A DNA stretch of 64,000 nucleotides from Microbacterium cremeum (GTDB lineage: Bacteria > Actinomycetota > Actinomycetes > Actinomycetales > Microbacteriaceae): the NCBI RefSeq assembly GCF_015277855.1, contig NZ_CP063812.1, positions 930,001 through 994,000 of the forward strand, written 5' to 3'. The notes beneath the pieces are model-generated. The model did no database searches, was not told the DNA's origin, and saw only the letters and a list, made by a program, of their open reading frames with translations. The position numbers and the translations under genes were made by a program. Below, one piece after another: positions 35,248 to 46,079 of the stretch. Within the stretch, counting starts at the first letter, position 1. The number at the start of each line of letters is the position of its first letter.

Positions 35248-36137
35248 TGGCCGTGACCACGCTTCCGACCTCGGAGACCGCGATCGCCGACCCGACGATC
35301 ACGCGTCGTCGCGGATCGAGCACGTCGCGCGCAGCCACGTGGCTGCTCGCGATCACGTCGATCCTCGTGGGTCTCCTGATGCTGCTGCCGATCATCTGGA
35401 TGGTCTTCACCGCGTTCAAGCCCGAAGCCGACATCGTGACGTACCCGCCGACGCTGTGGCCGCGCGAACTCACCCTCGATCACTTCGTGGCCGTGTGGGA
35501 GCGCATCCCGTTCGCGCAGCTGTACGTCAACACGATCATCTTCGCCGGCGGCGTGACGCTCATCTCGCTGCTGTTCGACTCGATGGCGGCTTATGCGCTG
35601 GCCCGCATCCCGTTCCGCGGTCGCGGATTCGTGTTCGTCGGCATCCTGCTGCTCCTGATGCTGCCGTTCCAGGTGACGCTCATCCCGCTGTACGACATGC
35701 TCAACGGCATGGGGCTGACGAACACGCTGCCCGGCATGATCATCCCGCGCATGACGAACGCGTTCGGCATCTTCTTCCTGACGCAGTTCTTCCTCTCGCT
35801 CCCGAAGGACCTCGAGGAGGCCGCGCGCGTCGACGGCGCGTCGGAGTGGCGGATCTACTGGGGCATCATCATGCCGCTCGCGCGGCCGGCGCTGCTGACG
35901 CTGGGCCTGTTCCACTTCCAGTACAACTGGAACGACCTGCTGTGGCCCCTCGTCATGTCGTCGTCGGTCGAGTCGTCGACGCTGCCCGCCGGTCTCGCGC
36001 TGTTCATGGGACAGCACGTCGTCGAGTACGGGCTGCTGATGGCGGGATCGCTGCTGGCGCTGCTGCCCGTCGTGATCTTCTTCCTGCTGATCCAGCGCAG
36101 CTTCGTCGCGGGCATCGCGACGACCGGCCTGAAGTGA
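35247..36137 (+). CDS. sugar ABC transporter permease (MalG-like)
   Basis: 296 aa, six membrane spans, EAA loop DLEEAARVDGASEWRIYWGI near residues 190-210. It forms the heterodimeric channel with the preceding permease. Start at 35247 shares a base with the previous stop. The hydrolase gene that follows 47 bases later suggests that the imported sugar is cleaved inside the cell. Confidence 0.92.
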   Translation: MAVTTLPTSETAIADPTITRRRGSSTSRAATWLLAITSILVGLLMLLPIIWMVFTAFKPEADIVTYPPTLWPRELTLDHFVAVWERIPFAQLYVNTIIFAGGVTLISLLFDSMAAYALARIPFRGRGFVFVGILLLLMLPFQVTLIPLYDMLNGMGLTNTLPGMIIPRMTNAFGIFFLTQFFLSLPKDLEEAARVDGASEWRIYWGIIMPLARPALLTLGLFHFQYNWNDLLWPLVMSSSVESSTLPAGLALFMGQHVVEYGLLMAGSLLALLPVVIFFLLIQRSFVAGIATTGLK

Positions 36138-36183
36138 CCACCCGCACGCCTGTGAACCTCCACCGAACGAGAAAGGATGCCGC

Positions 36184-37401
36184 GTGAGCGACACCCCCTG
36201 GTACCGTGACGACCGCCTCCTCTACGGCGTCGGCATCGAAGACACCTTCATCCCGCAGGAGAAGCCCGGGCATCGCAAGCTCGACGAGTACGAGCTGACC
36301 CAGCACTACGCGAGATGGCGCGAGGACCTCGAACTGGTCGCCGAGAGCGGCGCGGAGTTCCTGCGGTGGGGTGTGCCGTGGTACCTGGTCGAGCCGCGAC
36401 CGGGCGAGTTCGACTGGTCGTGGACCGACCAGGTCGCCGCGAGAATGCGCGAGCTCGGCATCCGCTGCGTCGTCGACCTCATGCACTACGGCACGCCGTT
36501 GTGGCTGGAGAACTCGTTCCTGAACGCGTCGTACCCCGAGCGCGTCGCCTCGTACGGCCGTGCCGTGGCGGAGCGGTACCGGGACGTGTGGACGGACTAC
36601 ACGCCGCTGAACGAGCCCGTCGTGAATGCCGAGTGGTGCGGACAGAACGGCTCGTGGCCTCCCTACCTCACCGGGCAGGACGGCTTCGTCAAGATGGTGC
36701 TGCAGCTCGCACGCGGCATGGTGCGCACGCAGCAGGAGATCGCGGCCGTGCATCCCGGCGCGACCTTCGTGCACGTGGACGCCGGATTCCTGTTCGACGG
36801 CGACACGTCTCCGCTGCCGCGCGACCTTCTCGAGGAACGGCGGTTCGTCGCCCTCGACCTCATCACGGGCCGTGTCGGCGGGGAGTCGCCGATCCGGCCG
36901 TACCTCGAGGAGCACGGCGTGACCGACGCGGACCTGGAGTGGTTCCGTGAGAACGCCGTCACCCCTGACGTCGTCGGCGTGAACTACTACCCCCACTTCT
37001 CGACGGGGCAGGTCGACGACGGCGTGTGGACGCCGGTGGACGCGGGTACCCGCGGTCTGCGCGCCCTGCTGGAGGCCTATGCCGACCGGTACGACGCGCC
37101 CATCATCGTCACCGAGACGTCGCTGGTCGGCACTCCGGCGGAGAAGATCGCGTGGCTGCGCGACTCCGCGGCCGAACTGGGGGCGATGCGTGCGGAGGGG
37201 CGAGACATCGTCGGGTACACCTGGTTCCCGTTCTTCACCATGGTCGACTGGCTGTACCGGTTCGATCAGACGACGCCCGACGACTGGTTCATGGAGTTCG
37301 GTCTCGTCGACCTCCGCCGCGGCGGTGACCAGGGCCTCGAGCGCGTGCGCAACGAGGCGTTCGACGTCTTCCACGAGCTGGCTCGCGGGGCGCGGGGATG
37401 A
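36184..37401 (+). CDS. glycoside hydrolase family 1-like beta-glycosidase
   Basis: 405 aa, cytoplasmic. It shows the clan A barrel with acid/base Glu in PLNEPVVNA and nucleophile Glu in IIVTETSLV. Family 1 enzymes remove beta-linked glucose or galactose. It is shorter than typical GH1 (about 450 aa) and diverged in the first third, so family 1 versus a related clan A group is not fully settled. Last gene of the operon; GTG start with AAAGGA upstream. A perfect hairpin follows the stop. Confidence 0.82.
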   Translation: MSDTPWYRDDRLLYGVGIEDTFIPQEKPGHRKLDEYELTQHYARWREDLELVAESGAEFLRWGVPWYLVEPRPGEFDWSWTDQVAARMRELGIRCVVDLMHYGTPLWLENSFLNASYPERVASYGRAVAERYRDVWTDYTPLNEPVVNAEWCGQNGSWPPYLTGQDGFVKMVLQLARGMVRTQQEIAAVHPGATFVHVDAGFLFDGDTSPLPRDLLEERRFVALDLITGRVGGESPIRPYLEEHGVTDADLEWFRENAVTPDVVGVNYYPHFSTGQVDDGVWTPVDAGTRGLRALLEAYADRYDAPIIVTETSLVGTPAEKIAWLRDSAAELGAMRAEGRDIVGYTWFPFFTMVDWLYRFDQTTPDDWFMEFGLVDLRRGGDQGLERVRNEAFDVFHELARGARG

Positions 37402-37405
37402 GACG

Positions 37406-37441
37406 ACGGATGCCGCGACCCGGCGGGGTCGCGGCATCCGT
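37406..37441. terminator. bidirectional terminator, 16-bp perfect stem
   Basis: ACGGATGCCGCGACCC (37406-37421) pairs perfectly with 37426-37441 around GGCG. It sits between the convergent GH1 gene (4 bases after its stop) and msrA, so it can end transcription from both sides. The stem includes one GGATGCCG motif on each strand. Confidence 0.85.
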
Positions 37442-37452
37442 GCCGTTCGCTC

Positions 37453-38007
37453 CTACGCGGTGGCGTCGGCGCGCTTGGGCAGCACCCATCCCGCACGCGG
37501 GAAGTGGCAGGTGTAGCCGTTGGGATACTTGATCAGGTAGTCCTGATGCTCGGGCTCGGCCTCCCAGAACGGACCCGCGGGCTCGATCGTGGTGACGGCC
37601 TCGCCCGGCCACAGGCCCGACGCGTCGACGTCGGCGATGGTGTCGCGTGCGACCTGCTCCTGCTCGGGGGTGAGCGGGAAGATCGCGGAGCGGTAGCTGG
37701 AGCCGATGTCGTTGCCCTGCCGGTTCAGGGTCGACGGGTCGTGGATCTGGAAGAAGAACGCCAGGATGTCGCGGTACGACGTCTGGGTCGGGTCGAACAC
37801 GATCTCGACCGCCTCGGCGTGACCCGGGTGCTTGCGGTAGGTCGCGTGGGCGTTCTCGCCGCCGGTGTAGCCCACGCGCGTCGACAGGACGCCGGGCTGA
37901 CGGCGGATGAGGTCTTCCATGCCCCAGAAGCAGCCGCCGGCGAGGACGGCCGTCTCGGTGCCGGGGGTGCGGGTGATCTCACCCGTGTCGAAGGGTCCGC
38001 TGGTCAT
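37453..38007 (-). CDS. msrA: peptide-methionine (S)-S-oxide reductase
   Basis: Repairs the S form of oxidised methionine in proteins. Catalytic C26 lies in GGCFWGMED; the downstream [19 protein letters not shown] with a recycling cysteine is typical. 184 aa. ATG at 38007 overlaps the msrB stop as ATGA; the frame is open further but that part is msrB. Thioredoxin supplies the electrons. Confidence 0.94.
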   Translation of the reverse strand: MTSGPFDTGEITRTPGTETAVLAGGCFWGMEDLIRRQPGVLSTRVGYTGGENAHATYRKHPGHAEAVEIVFDPTQTSYRDILAFFFQIHDPSTLNRQGNDIGSSYRSAIFPLTPEQEQVARDTIADVDASGLWPGEAVTTIEPAGPFWEAEPEHQDYLIKYPNGYTCHFPRAGWVLPKRADATA

Positions 38008-38495
38008 GAGGTGTGCTCCTGGTTCTGGGTGTCGTCGCGGTCGTTGAGCTCGTCGAAACGGTGCCGGTACTCGCCGTAGCCCTCGGCCTCGAGCGAGGCG
38101 GCGGGCACGAAGCGCAGCGCGGCCGAATTCATGCAGTATCTCAGGCCTCCGGCATCCCGTGGCCCGTCGGGGAAGACATGGCCCAGATGGCTGTCGGCGC
38201 CCGATGACCGCACCTCGGTGCGCGGGAGGATCAGCTTCCAGTCCTTCTTCGTCGTCACGGCAGCCGGATCGATGGGCTTGGTGAAGCTCGGCCATCCGGT
38301 GCCGCTGTCGTACTTGTCGGCTGACGAGAACAGGGGCTGCCCCGAGACGACGTCGACATAGATGCCGGGGTCGTGAGTGTTCCAGTACTCGTTGCGGAAG
38401 GCGGGCTCGGTGCCGTCCTCCTGGGTGACGCGGTACTGCGCGTCGGTGAGGCGGCTGAGCGCCTCGGGGGTCTTGCGGTAGTCGGTGGGATTCAC
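38004..38495 (-). CDS. msrB: peptide-methionine (R)-S-oxide reductase
   Basis: Repairs the R form of methionine sulfoxide. Catalytic C121 is in [11 protein letters not shown], and SGTGWPSF (64-71) and [10 protein letters not shown] (103-112) are conserved. The two CxxC pairs that bind structural zinc in many MsrB proteins are absent (VVSGQPLF and [11 protein letters not shown] have no Cys), so this is the zinc-free form. 163 aa. GTG start with GAGGAGGAA upstream. First gene of the msrB-msrA operon. Confidence 0.93.
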   Translation of the reverse strand: MNPTDYRKTPEALSRLTDAQYRVTQEDGTEPAFRNEYWNTHDPGIYVDVVSGQPLFSSADKYDSGTGWPSFTKPIDPAAVTTKKDWKLILPRTEVRSSGADSHLGHVFPDGPRDAGGLRYCMNSAALRFVPAASLEAEGYGEYRHRFDELNDRDDTQNQEHTS

Positions 38496-38614
38496 GTGGT
38501 TCCTCCTCGGGCGACGTCGCTGGCTGCGGCGTCATACAAGAGAACGGATGCCTCGTCCCATTTGGTCCCGCGAACCTGTGAGCGCGCTTTGAGTTCGTGA
38601 ACCGGACTGACGTC

Positions 38615-40117
38615 CTAGCCGGCCGAGCCGAGCCCGCCGCTCAGCCGCCCGTGGAACTCGGCGGCGGCGTCGGTCATGCCCTCGAGCTCGACGCTCGTGC
38701 CGCGCTGCTCGTACTTCGTGACGATCGCGTCGAGCGCGGCGACCGTCGAGGCATCCCACACGTGCGTGCGCGAGAGGTCGATGACAACGCGTGAGGGGTC
38801 GGCCGCATACTCGAACTGGGTTGTGAGGTCGTTGCTCGACGCGAAGAACAGCTCGCCGTCGACGCGGTAGCGCGCGACCTCGCCGTCGACCGTGCGGGTG
38901 ACGGTGGTGAAGTGCGCGACCCGCCGAGCGAACAGCACCATCGCCGCGAGCACGCCGAGGGTCACGCCGATGGCCAGGTTGTGGGTCCACACGGTGGCGG
39001 CGACGGTGATGAGCATCACGACGGTCTCGCTCAAGGGCATCCGCTTCAATGTCGACGGACGGATGCTGTGCCAGTCGAACGTCGCCACCGAGACCAGGAT
39101 CATGACGGCCACGAGCGCCGCCATCGGGATGATCGCGACGATGTCGCCCAGCACGACGACGAGGATCAGCAGGAACACCCCGGCGAGGAATGTCGAGATG
39201 CGCGTGCGGGCGCCGGACGCTTTGACGTTGATCATCGTCTGGCCGATCATCGCGCAGCCGCCCATGCCCCCGAAAAGTCCCGAGGCGATGTTCGCAACGC
39301 CCTGCCCCCACGCCTCGCGGGTCTTGCGGGAATGGGTGTCGGTGATGTCGTCGACCAGCTTCGCGGTCATGAGCGACTCGAGCAGCCCGACGACGGCGAC
39401 CGCGAGCGCGAACGGCGCGATGATCTGCAGCGTCTCCCACGTGAAGGGGACGTTCGGGATGAACAGCTCCGGCAGGCTGCGCGGCAGCTCACCCTGGTCG
39501 CCCACGGTCGGCACCGAGATTCCGAACACGACGACCGCGCCGGTGAGCAGCACGATCGCGATGAGGGGCGCGGGCACCGCGCGGGTCAGCTTCGGCCACA
39601 GGAAGAGGATCGCCAGCCCCACGGCCACCAGGGGGTACACCGCCCACGGCACGCCGATCAGCTGCGGCACCTGCGAGGCGAAGATGAGGATCGCCAGCGC
39701 GTTCACGAACCCCACCATCACCGAGCGCGGGATGAAGCGCATGAGCTTCGCCACGCCGAGCACCGCGAGCACGATCTGGATGACGCCGGCCAGCAGCACG
39801 GTCGCGATGAAGTAGTCGAGTCCGTACTCGCGAGCGACGGGCGCGATGACGAGGGCGACCGCGCCGGTCGCCGCGGTGATCATGGCGGGGCGGCCGCCCG
39901 TGAACGCGATGACGACGGCCATCACGAACGACGAGAACAGCCCGACGCGCGGGTCGACGCCGGCGATGATCGAGAACGCGATCGCCTCGGGGATGAGCGC
40001 GATGGCGACGACGAGTCCTGCGAGCACCTCGCGGGTGAGCAGGCGCGGCGATCGCAGGGCCTGCAGCACGGTGGGCTCGATGCGGTAGCGGCCGGCGGTG
40101 TCTGCAGTGGTCACCAT
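38615..40117 (-). CDS. SulP family anion transporter with STAS domain
   Basis: About 500 aa: 10-12 membrane spans (residues 25-410) and a C-terminal STAS domain (about 420-490, with [20 protein letters not shown]). The stretch [20 protein letters not shown] is the family start. Substrate may be sulfate or bicarbonate; the sequence does not decide. The start at 40117 (MVTTADTAG) is preferred over 40156; GTG at 40114 has better spacing to GAGGAG. Divergent from an oxidoreductase gene. Confidence 0.88.
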   Translation of the reverse strand: MVTTADTAGRYRIEPTVLQALRSPRLLTREVLAGLVVAIALIPEAIAFSIIAGVDPRVGLFSSFVMAVVIAFTGGRPAMITAATGAVALVIAPVAREYGLDYFIATVLLAGVIQIVLAVLGVAKLMRFIPRSVMVGFVNALAILIFASQVPQLIGVPWAVYPLVAVGLAILFLWPKLTRAVPAPLIAIVLLTGAVVVFGISVPTVGDQGELPRSLPELFIPNVPFTWETLQIIAPFALAVAVVGLLESLMTAKLVDDITDTHSRKTREAWGQGVANIASGLFGGMGGCAMIGQTMINVKASGARTRISTFLAGVFLLILVVVLGDIVAIIPMAALVAVMILVSVATFDWHSIRPSTLKRMPLSETVVMLITVAATVWTHNLAIGVTLGVLAAMVLFARRVAHFTTVTRTVDGEVARYRVDGELFFASSNDLTTQFEYAADPSRVVIDLSRTHVWDASTVAALDAIVTKYEQRGTSVELEGMTDAAAEFHGRLSGGLGSAG

Positions 40118-40275
40118 GCTCCTCAGTGCGGTCGTCGTGGGTGCGCGCCGTTGCACGCCGGTGGTCCGGCGGTGGAAGGGAAGGATGCCGCGGCACGCGG
40201 CGCGACCCTTCGACTCTAGCCGGGGGCGCCTCGGGGCCTCGCCCGAGCGAACCGGGGCTTGCGTAGGGTGATGCC

Positions 40276-41238
40276 GTGCGAGCTGTGGTGTACGAGGAGT
40301 ACGGCGGGACCGACGTGCTCGAGATGCGCGAGGTGCCGACGCCGGTGCCGGGGCCGGGTGAGGTGCTCGTCGAGGTCGTGGCGACGTCGATCAACCTGTC
40401 GGACTGGGAGAACCTCCGCGGCACTCCCGCGTACGCCCGCGTCGGCGGTATGCGCCGCCCGCGCCACACCATCCTCGGGTCCGACATCGCCGGCCGGGTC
40501 GCCGCGGTCGGCGACGGTGCGACGCGGTTCGGTGCGGGCGACGCCGTGTTCGGCGACAACCTGTCGCACGGCAACGGGGGCTTCGCGGAGTTCGCCGTCA
40601 TGCCCGAGTCGGCGCTGGCGCCGAAGCCTGCGCGGCTGTCGTTCGTCGAGGCATCCGCCCTTCCCCAGGCGGGCGCGATCGCCGCGCAGGCGGTCGCACT
40701 CGCCGCGCCGGGATCACGGATGCTGATCAACGGCGCGGGCGGAGGCTCGGGCTCGCTCGCCATCCAGCTCGCCGTGGCGGAGGGCGTGCACGTCACGGCG
40801 GTCGACAACGAACGCAAGCTCGACTACCTCCGGACGCTCGGAGCCGAGGAGGCCATCGACTACCGGAGCGATGACTTCACCCGCACCGGCCGGTACGACC
40901 TCATCGTCGACCTCGTGGCGCATCGCTCGATCTTCGCGTACCGGCGTGCGCTCGCCCGAGGCGGGAGGTGCGTCGTGGTGGGCGGCACCGCGCGGGCGCT
41001 GCTGCGGATGACGACGGTCGGCCCGCTGCTCGGTCTGCTGACCGGTGCGCGCCTCGGCGTGCTCTTCGTGCGCCAGGGCCCGAGGCAGTTCGAGCAGGTC
41101 GCGCAGCGATGTGCGAGCGGAGAGATCGAGGTGCGGATCGACCGCGTGTTCGCGCTCGACGAGGTCCCTGAAGCCCTGGCGTGGCATGGCGAAGGCCGGG
41201 CGCTCGGCAAGGTCGTCGTCGCGGTCCGGGAGGCCTGA
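40276..41238 (+). CDS. zinc-free MDR family NAD(P)-dependent oxidoreductase
   Basis: 320 aa, medium-chain dehydrogenase/reductase fold. The NAD(P) loop is INGAGGGSGSLAIQLA (about residues 151-166). The zinc ligands of alcohol dehydrogenases are missing, as in quinone reductases. Substrate unknown. The GTG start at 40276 follows TAGGGT (40264-40269) by six bases, a probable leaderless mRNA. Confidence 0.85.
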   Translation: MRAVVYEEYGGTDVLEMREVPTPVPGPGEVLVEVVATSINLSDWENLRGTPAYARVGGMRRPRHTILGSDIAGRVAAVGDGATRFGAGDAVFGDNLSHGNGGFAEFAVMPESALAPKPARLSFVEASALPQAGAIAAQAVALAAPGSRMLINGAGGGSGSLAIQLAVAEGVHVTAVDNERKLDYLRTLGAEEAIDYRSDDFTRTGRYDLIVDLVAHRSIFAYRRALARGGRCVVVGGTARALLRMTTVGPLLGLLTGARLGVLFVRQGPRQFEQVAQRCASGEIEVRIDRVFALDEVPEALAWHGEGRALGKVVVAVREA

Positions 41239-41339
41239 TCGCAGCGCGGATCCACTCGCGCCCGCCGCAAAACAGGGTGGTTCTGCCGCCGGAGTCAAGG
41301 GCATGCCGCAGTTCACCGTGGCCTCCTAGACTTCCGTCC

Positions 41340-43376
41340 GTGGTAGACCGAGCCCGCGCGCAAGCCGACCGGACGACGGGCTTTCGTGCCGACATCCAGG
41401 GGCTGCGTGCGATCGCAGTCGGCGCGGTGCTGCTCTACCATGCGGGACTGCCGTTCCTCCCGGGCGGGTATGTCGGCGTCGACGTCTTCTTCGTGATCTC
41501 GGGCTTCCTCATCACGACACACCTGCTCGATCAGCTCGAGCGCCACGGAAGACTGCGGTTCGGCGAGTTCTACGCGCGTCGAGCCCGCCGCATCCTTCCC
41601 GCCGCGTTCGCGGTGCTGGTGCTCTCAGTGATCGCCGCGCTCATCTGGTACCCGCCGCTGCTCATGCGCGACGTGTGGGCGGGCGCCGTCGCGACCGCGC
41701 TGTACGTGCCGAACTACTTCTTCGCCGCGGCCGACGCGGACTATCTCGCCGAGGCCTCGACCCCGTCGCTGTTCCAGCACTACTGGTCGCTCGGCGTCGA
41801 GGAGCAGTTCTACCTGCTCTGGCCGGCGCTGCTCGCCCTCGCGTGGGCGCTGGCGCGCACGCGGCGCGCCGTGGTCGTCGTCCTGGCGACGGTGGTGGCG
41901 ACCTCGTTCGCGCTGTGCGTGTGGCTGACGTTCCAGTCGCAGCCGTGGGCCTTCTTCTCGCTGCCGTCGCGTGCGTGGGAGCTGGGCGTCGGCGGCCTCG
42001 TCGCGGTGGTGCTGCAGCACCGGGCGCGCGCGATACCGGAGCGCCTCGCCCCGATGCTGGGGTGGGCCGGGATCGCGGCGGTCGCGGCATCCGTCGTCTT
42101 CTTCTCGTCCGAGACGCTCTTCCCCGGCGCGGCCGCCGCGCTTCCGGTGCTGGGCACGGCCGCCGTGATCGCTGCGGGGGAGACCCGCGGCGGCCCCACC
42201 CGGATGCTCTCGCTGCGCGCGATGACGTTCCTCGGGCTGATCTCGTACTCGCTGTACCTCGTGCACTGGCCGGCGCTCGTGCTGCCGGAGGCCGGGATGC
42301 CGGGGCGCCTGCCGTTGTGGGCGACGCTGCTCGTCGCGGTCGCGTGCGTGCCGGTGGCGTGGCTGCTGTACCGATACGTCGAAGACCCCGTGCGCAAGGC
42401 GCCGGTGCTCACGCGGGCGCGGGCGCGTTTCACCCTCACCGGGGCGGCCGCGGGCTCGGTCGCGTGCCTGGCGGTGGCGACCGGGGCGTTCGCCCTGGCC
42501 GACACGCGGGAGCTCAACGTCGAGCGCGCGGCACCCGAGACCGTCGTCACCGAATCACCGCGCGGCACCGGCTTCGTGCCGGCGAACCTCGCTCCCGAGC
42601 TGCGCGAGGCGCGTGGGAGCCTTCCCGAGATCTACGACGACGGCTGCAACCGCGGCACGGGCGTGACGGATGCCGACGGCTGCGTCTACGGCGACCCCGA
42701 GGCCCCGCGCATCGTGCTCTTCGGCGACTCGCACGCGGCGCACTGGTTCCCCGCAGTCGAGGCCTTCGCGACCTCGGCCGGGTACGCCGTCGAGGTGCAC
42801 ACCAAGAGCTCATGCCCGGCCGCCGACATCGAGACGCTGCGCCAGGGGAGCCCGTACCCGCAGTGCCCGCAGTGGCGCGACGCCGTGATCGAGCGGGTCG
42901 ACGAGTCGCAGCCGGTGCTCGTGCTGCTCGCGAGCTTCTCAGACGCGGAGCTCGCCCCCGACGTCGAGGACTCGCCCGACATGTGGGACGCCGCGCTCGG
43001 CCGCACCCTCGACGCGGTGGACGTGCCGGTGGCGGTGCTCGCGGACACCCCCGACATGCGCGAGGATCCGGCGCCGTGCCTGTCGGCGAACCTGTCGCAG
43101 GCCGAGGCGTGCGGGCAGCCGCGCGACGTTGCTCTCGAGGGTGCTGCGCGCGAGGCCCAGGTGTCGGCGACAGCGGACCGCGGCATCCCGCTCATCGACC
43201 TCAACGAGTACCTGTGCGATGAGGAGTGGTGCCCCCCGATCATCGGCAACACGCTGGTGTATCGCGACTCGCATCACCTGACCGCCGAGATCAGCGCCGA
43301 CCTCACGAGCGTGCTGAGCGAACGCCTGCGGCCGCTCCTCCCGCCCGCCGACCCGGCCGCCGACCCGGCCGGCTGA
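41340..43376 (+). CDS. OafA-like acyltransferase with C-terminal SGNH domain
   Basis: 678 aa. The N-terminal acyltransferase-3 membrane domain (about residues 10-375) opens FRADIQGLRAIAVGAVLLYH and contains GVDVFFVISGFLI, the usual first motifs; about ten membrane spans. The extracytoplasmic SGNH-type domain (about 430-675) has FGDSHAAHW as the catalytic serine block and DSHHLT near the end as Asp/His block. It probably O-acetylates a cell-surface polysaccharide. The GTG at 41340 follows TAGACT (41327-41332) by seven bases and seems leaderless. Confidence 0.9.
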   Translation: MVDRARAQADRTTGFRADIQGLRAIAVGAVLLYHAGLPFLPGGYVGVDVFFVISGFLITTHLLDQLERHGRLRFGEFYARRARRILPAAFAVLVLSVIAALIWYPPLLMRDVWAGAVATALYVPNYFFAAADADYLAEASTPSLFQHYWSLGVEEQFYLLWPALLALAWALARTRRAVVVVLATVVATSFALCVWLTFQSQPWAFFSLPSRAWELGVGGLVAVVLQHRARAIPERLAPMLGWAGIAAVAASVVFFSSETLFPGAAAALPVLGTAAVIAAGETRGGPTRMLSLRAMTFLGLISYSLYLVHWPALVLPEAGMPGRLPLWATLLVAVACVPVAWLLYRYVEDPVRKAPVLTRARARFTLTGAAAGSVACLAVATGAFALADTRELNVERAAPETVVTESPRGTGFVPANLAPELREARGSLPEIYDDGCNRGTGVTDADGCVYGDPEAPRIVLFGDSHAAHWFPAVEAFATSAGYAVEVHTKSSCPAADIETLRQGSPYPQCPQWRDAVIERVDESQPVLVLLASFSDAELAPDVEDSPDMWDAALGRTLDAVDVPVAVLADTPDMREDPAPCLSANLSQAEACGQPRDVALEGAAREAQVSATADRGIPLIDLNEYLCDEEWCPPIIGNTLVYRDSHHLTAEISADLTSVLSERLRPLLPPADPAADPAG

Positions 43377-43486
43377 ACCCGGCGCGGTCGCCGATCCGTC
43401 CCGGCCCGCCGCGGGGCCCTCGTGCTCGTCGCTCGCGGCCCCTCGCCCGAGGCCGAGCCCGAGACCGGTGCCGAGGCTGAGGCCGA

Positions 43487-43571
43487 TGCGAAAACACCGG
43501 TCGGTGACGCGACACGCCGGGGTGCGGCATCCGTCATCGGCGTGTCGTCGTTGCGGACTGGTGTTTTCGCA
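43487..43571. repeat. 85-bp imperfect palindrome
   Basis: The left arm starts TGCGAAAACACCGGTC (43487-) and the right arm ends GACTGGTGTTTTCGCA (-43571). Arms of about 33 bp match at most positions, around an 18-base loop (43520-43537). The AAAACACC stretch stands out in this GC-rich DNA. It lies 110 bases after the acyltransferase gene and could act as its terminator, but the size suggests a mobile or REP-like element. Confidence 0.7.
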
Positions 43572-43595
43572 CGGGACGACGGTGACGGATGCCGC

Positions 43596-43705
43596 GACCC
43601 CGCGCCGAGGGACCGACACCGTGCCGAGGGACCGACCCCGCGCCGAGGGACCGACCCCGCGCCGAGGGATCGAGACCGTGCCGAGGGACCGACCCCGCGC
43701 CGAAC
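43596..43705. repeat. 19-bp tandem repeat, about 5.5 copies
   Basis: The unit ccgagggaccgaccccgcg recurs at 43605, 43624, 43643, 43662, 43681 and 43700, exactly 19 bp apart. Versions with gacaccgtg or gagaccgtg alternate with gaccccgcg. The period is not a multiple of three. It lies in the 416-base gap between the acyltransferase and VanZ-like genes, which otherwise holds only the palindrome. Confidence 0.85.
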
Positions 43706-43792
43706 GGCCGGCGGTCGCATACGCTCGCGCAACATCGGCCGACGTGGACTGGGGCGTGCCGGCTCACCCGAGGGCCGGCGGAAGGGCGACCC

Positions 43793-44275
43793 ATGACCGA
43801 CCTCTCGACCCCGCGCGGCAGCGGCATCCGTGTCTTCGCCGCCGCGATCGTGCTCGCCGTCGTCGTCGGGCTGACCCTCGCGCCGCCGTGGATCGCCGCG
43901 CCCGTGCGGCGGCTGTTCGTGCAGGCCATGACGGCGCTCGCCGAGCCGCTCGTGCTGTGGATCCCCGGCGGACTCACCGAGCGCTCGCTCAACACGCTGC
44001 TGTTCGTTCCGCTCGGCGCGACCGTCGCACTGCTGCTGAGCCGGCGCCGGTGGCCTGTCGCGATCTTCGCCGGGTTCGCGTTGTCGGCGACGGTCGAGTT
44101 CGTGCAGGACTCGATCCCGGGGCGCGTTCCCGATCCGGCGGACGTGCTGTGGAACACGGTCGGCGCCGCGATCGGCGTGCTGCTGGTCACGCTTCCGCGC
44201 GCGCTCGTGGCCGTGGTGCGCCGGGCCGGGCAGCGGGCCGCGGCCCCAGCCGAGCGGGTCAGCGTCCGAGGGTGA
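43793..44275 (+). CDS. VanZ family membrane protein
   Basis: 160 aa with four membrane spans; ERSLNTLLFVPLG and FAGFALSATVEFVQDSIPGR with PDPADVLWNTVGAAIG are the VanZ signature. VanZ gives low-level teicoplanin resistance in enterococci; in actinobacteria the role is unknown. ATG at 43793 has GAAGGG upstream. Its 3' end overlaps the convergent sensor kinase gene by 17 bases. Its place next to a VanR/S-like system and a VanY-like gene suggests a common cell-wall function. Confidence 0.85.
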   Translation: MTDLSTPRGSGIRVFAAAIVLAVVVGLTLAPPWIAAPVRRLFVQAMTALAEPLVLWIPGGLTERSLNTLLFVPLGATVALLLSRRRWPVAIFAGFALSATVEFVQDSIPGRVPDPADVLWNTVGAAIGVLLVTLPRALVAVVRRAGQRAAAPAERVSVRG

Positions 44276-45367
44276 CGCGCGAGAACTCGCCCGGCAGCGT
44301 CACCCGCACCTGCAGCCCGCCCTCGCGCAGCGCGGTGACGTCGAGCGCACCGCCGTGGGCACGCACGATCGAGGCGACGATCGCGAGGCCCAGGCCCGCG
44401 CCGCCGTCGGCGGGACGCGTGCGCCCGGCCGCGCGCACGAAGGGCTCGGTGAGCGTCGCGACCATCATCGGATCGATCTGGGGGCCGCCGTTCGAGATCA
44501 CCAGCTCGGCGGGAGGCGTCGTCACCGACGCCTGCACCCAGCCGCCATCGACGTTGTGCACCACCGCGTTGTGCACGAGGTTGGTCGCCAGCTGAGCGAG
44601 CAACGCGCGATTGCCGTTCACGACTGCGGGCGAGAGGGCGGTTTCGAAACGGATGCCGCGGGCCTCGGCATCCGCCCGCTCCTCGTCGACCGCATCGCCG
44701 ACGAGAGAGGCGAGGTCGACCGGGACCCGTTCGAGCTCGGTGCCGCGCCCGGCGCGGGCGAGGGAGAGCAGCGCCTCGGTCGTCGCGATGGCACGTTCGT
44801 TCGTCGTGCCGATGCGCTGGAGCAGGACGTCGATGTCGCGTCCGGCGGGATCGGCCTGCGCGACCTCGACCATCGTGCGGATGATCGCGTGCGGCGTGCG
44901 CAGCTCATGCGAGGCGTTCGCGGCGAAGCGGCGCTCCTCGTCGATCGTGCGCTGGACGCGGTCGAGCATGGCGTCGAGCGTGTCGGAGAGGTCGGTGAGC
45001 TCGTCGCGGGGCCCGGGCAGGGCGACGCGCTGCGAGAGCTGCCCATCCCGGGCGCGGCGGGCGACCTCGGTGATGCGGCCGAGGGGGCGGAGCATGACAC
45101 CGGCGAGCAGCCACCCCCCGACGAGCCCGAATACGACGAGACCGGCCATCGCCCACCACGCGTACCGCACGAAGACCTCGATGAGATCGTTGCGGTTCGG
45201 CGCCCACCCGCCGCCCTCGACGAAGAGCGCGCCGGTCGGCACGAAACGCAGCAGCAGAAAGCCGACGACGAACAGTGCGATGCCGGCGACCACGAGGAAT
45301 CCGGCGTAGCTGACGGCGAGCTTGATCCGCACCGACAGCCCGGCCGGGCGTTCGGGCGCGCGCGAGG

Positions 45368-45371
<4 letters not shown>
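44259..45371 (-). CDS. sensor histidine kinase (VanS-like, HAMP)
   Basis: 370 aa. Two membrane spans (about 17-42 and 71-93) enclose a short outer loop of about 30 residues; HAMP at about 94-146. Phospho-acceptor H155 lies in ASHELRTPHAII. The ATP lid region is HNAVVHN and GGAGLGLAIVASIVRAHGG. The small sensor loop suggests that it detects a membrane or cell-wall signal. ATG at 45371 overlaps the regulator stop as ATGA. Confidence 0.9.
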
Positions 45372-46027
<656 letters not shown>

Positions 46028-46049
46028 GCGCCCAGCCTAGGCGCGGCGA

Positions 46050-46070
46050 CATATCGCCGGCATATGCTCC
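46050..46070. promoter_or_regulatory. 11-bp direct repeat upstream of the response regulator
   Basis: CATATCGCCGG (46050-46060) is followed at once by CATATGCTCCC (46061-): CATAT repeats at an 11-bp distance. This is one helical turn, the layout bound by OmpR-type dimers. It occupies the -35 position of the regulator gene. Confidence 0.6.
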
Positions 46071-46079
46071 CCAGTCGCT

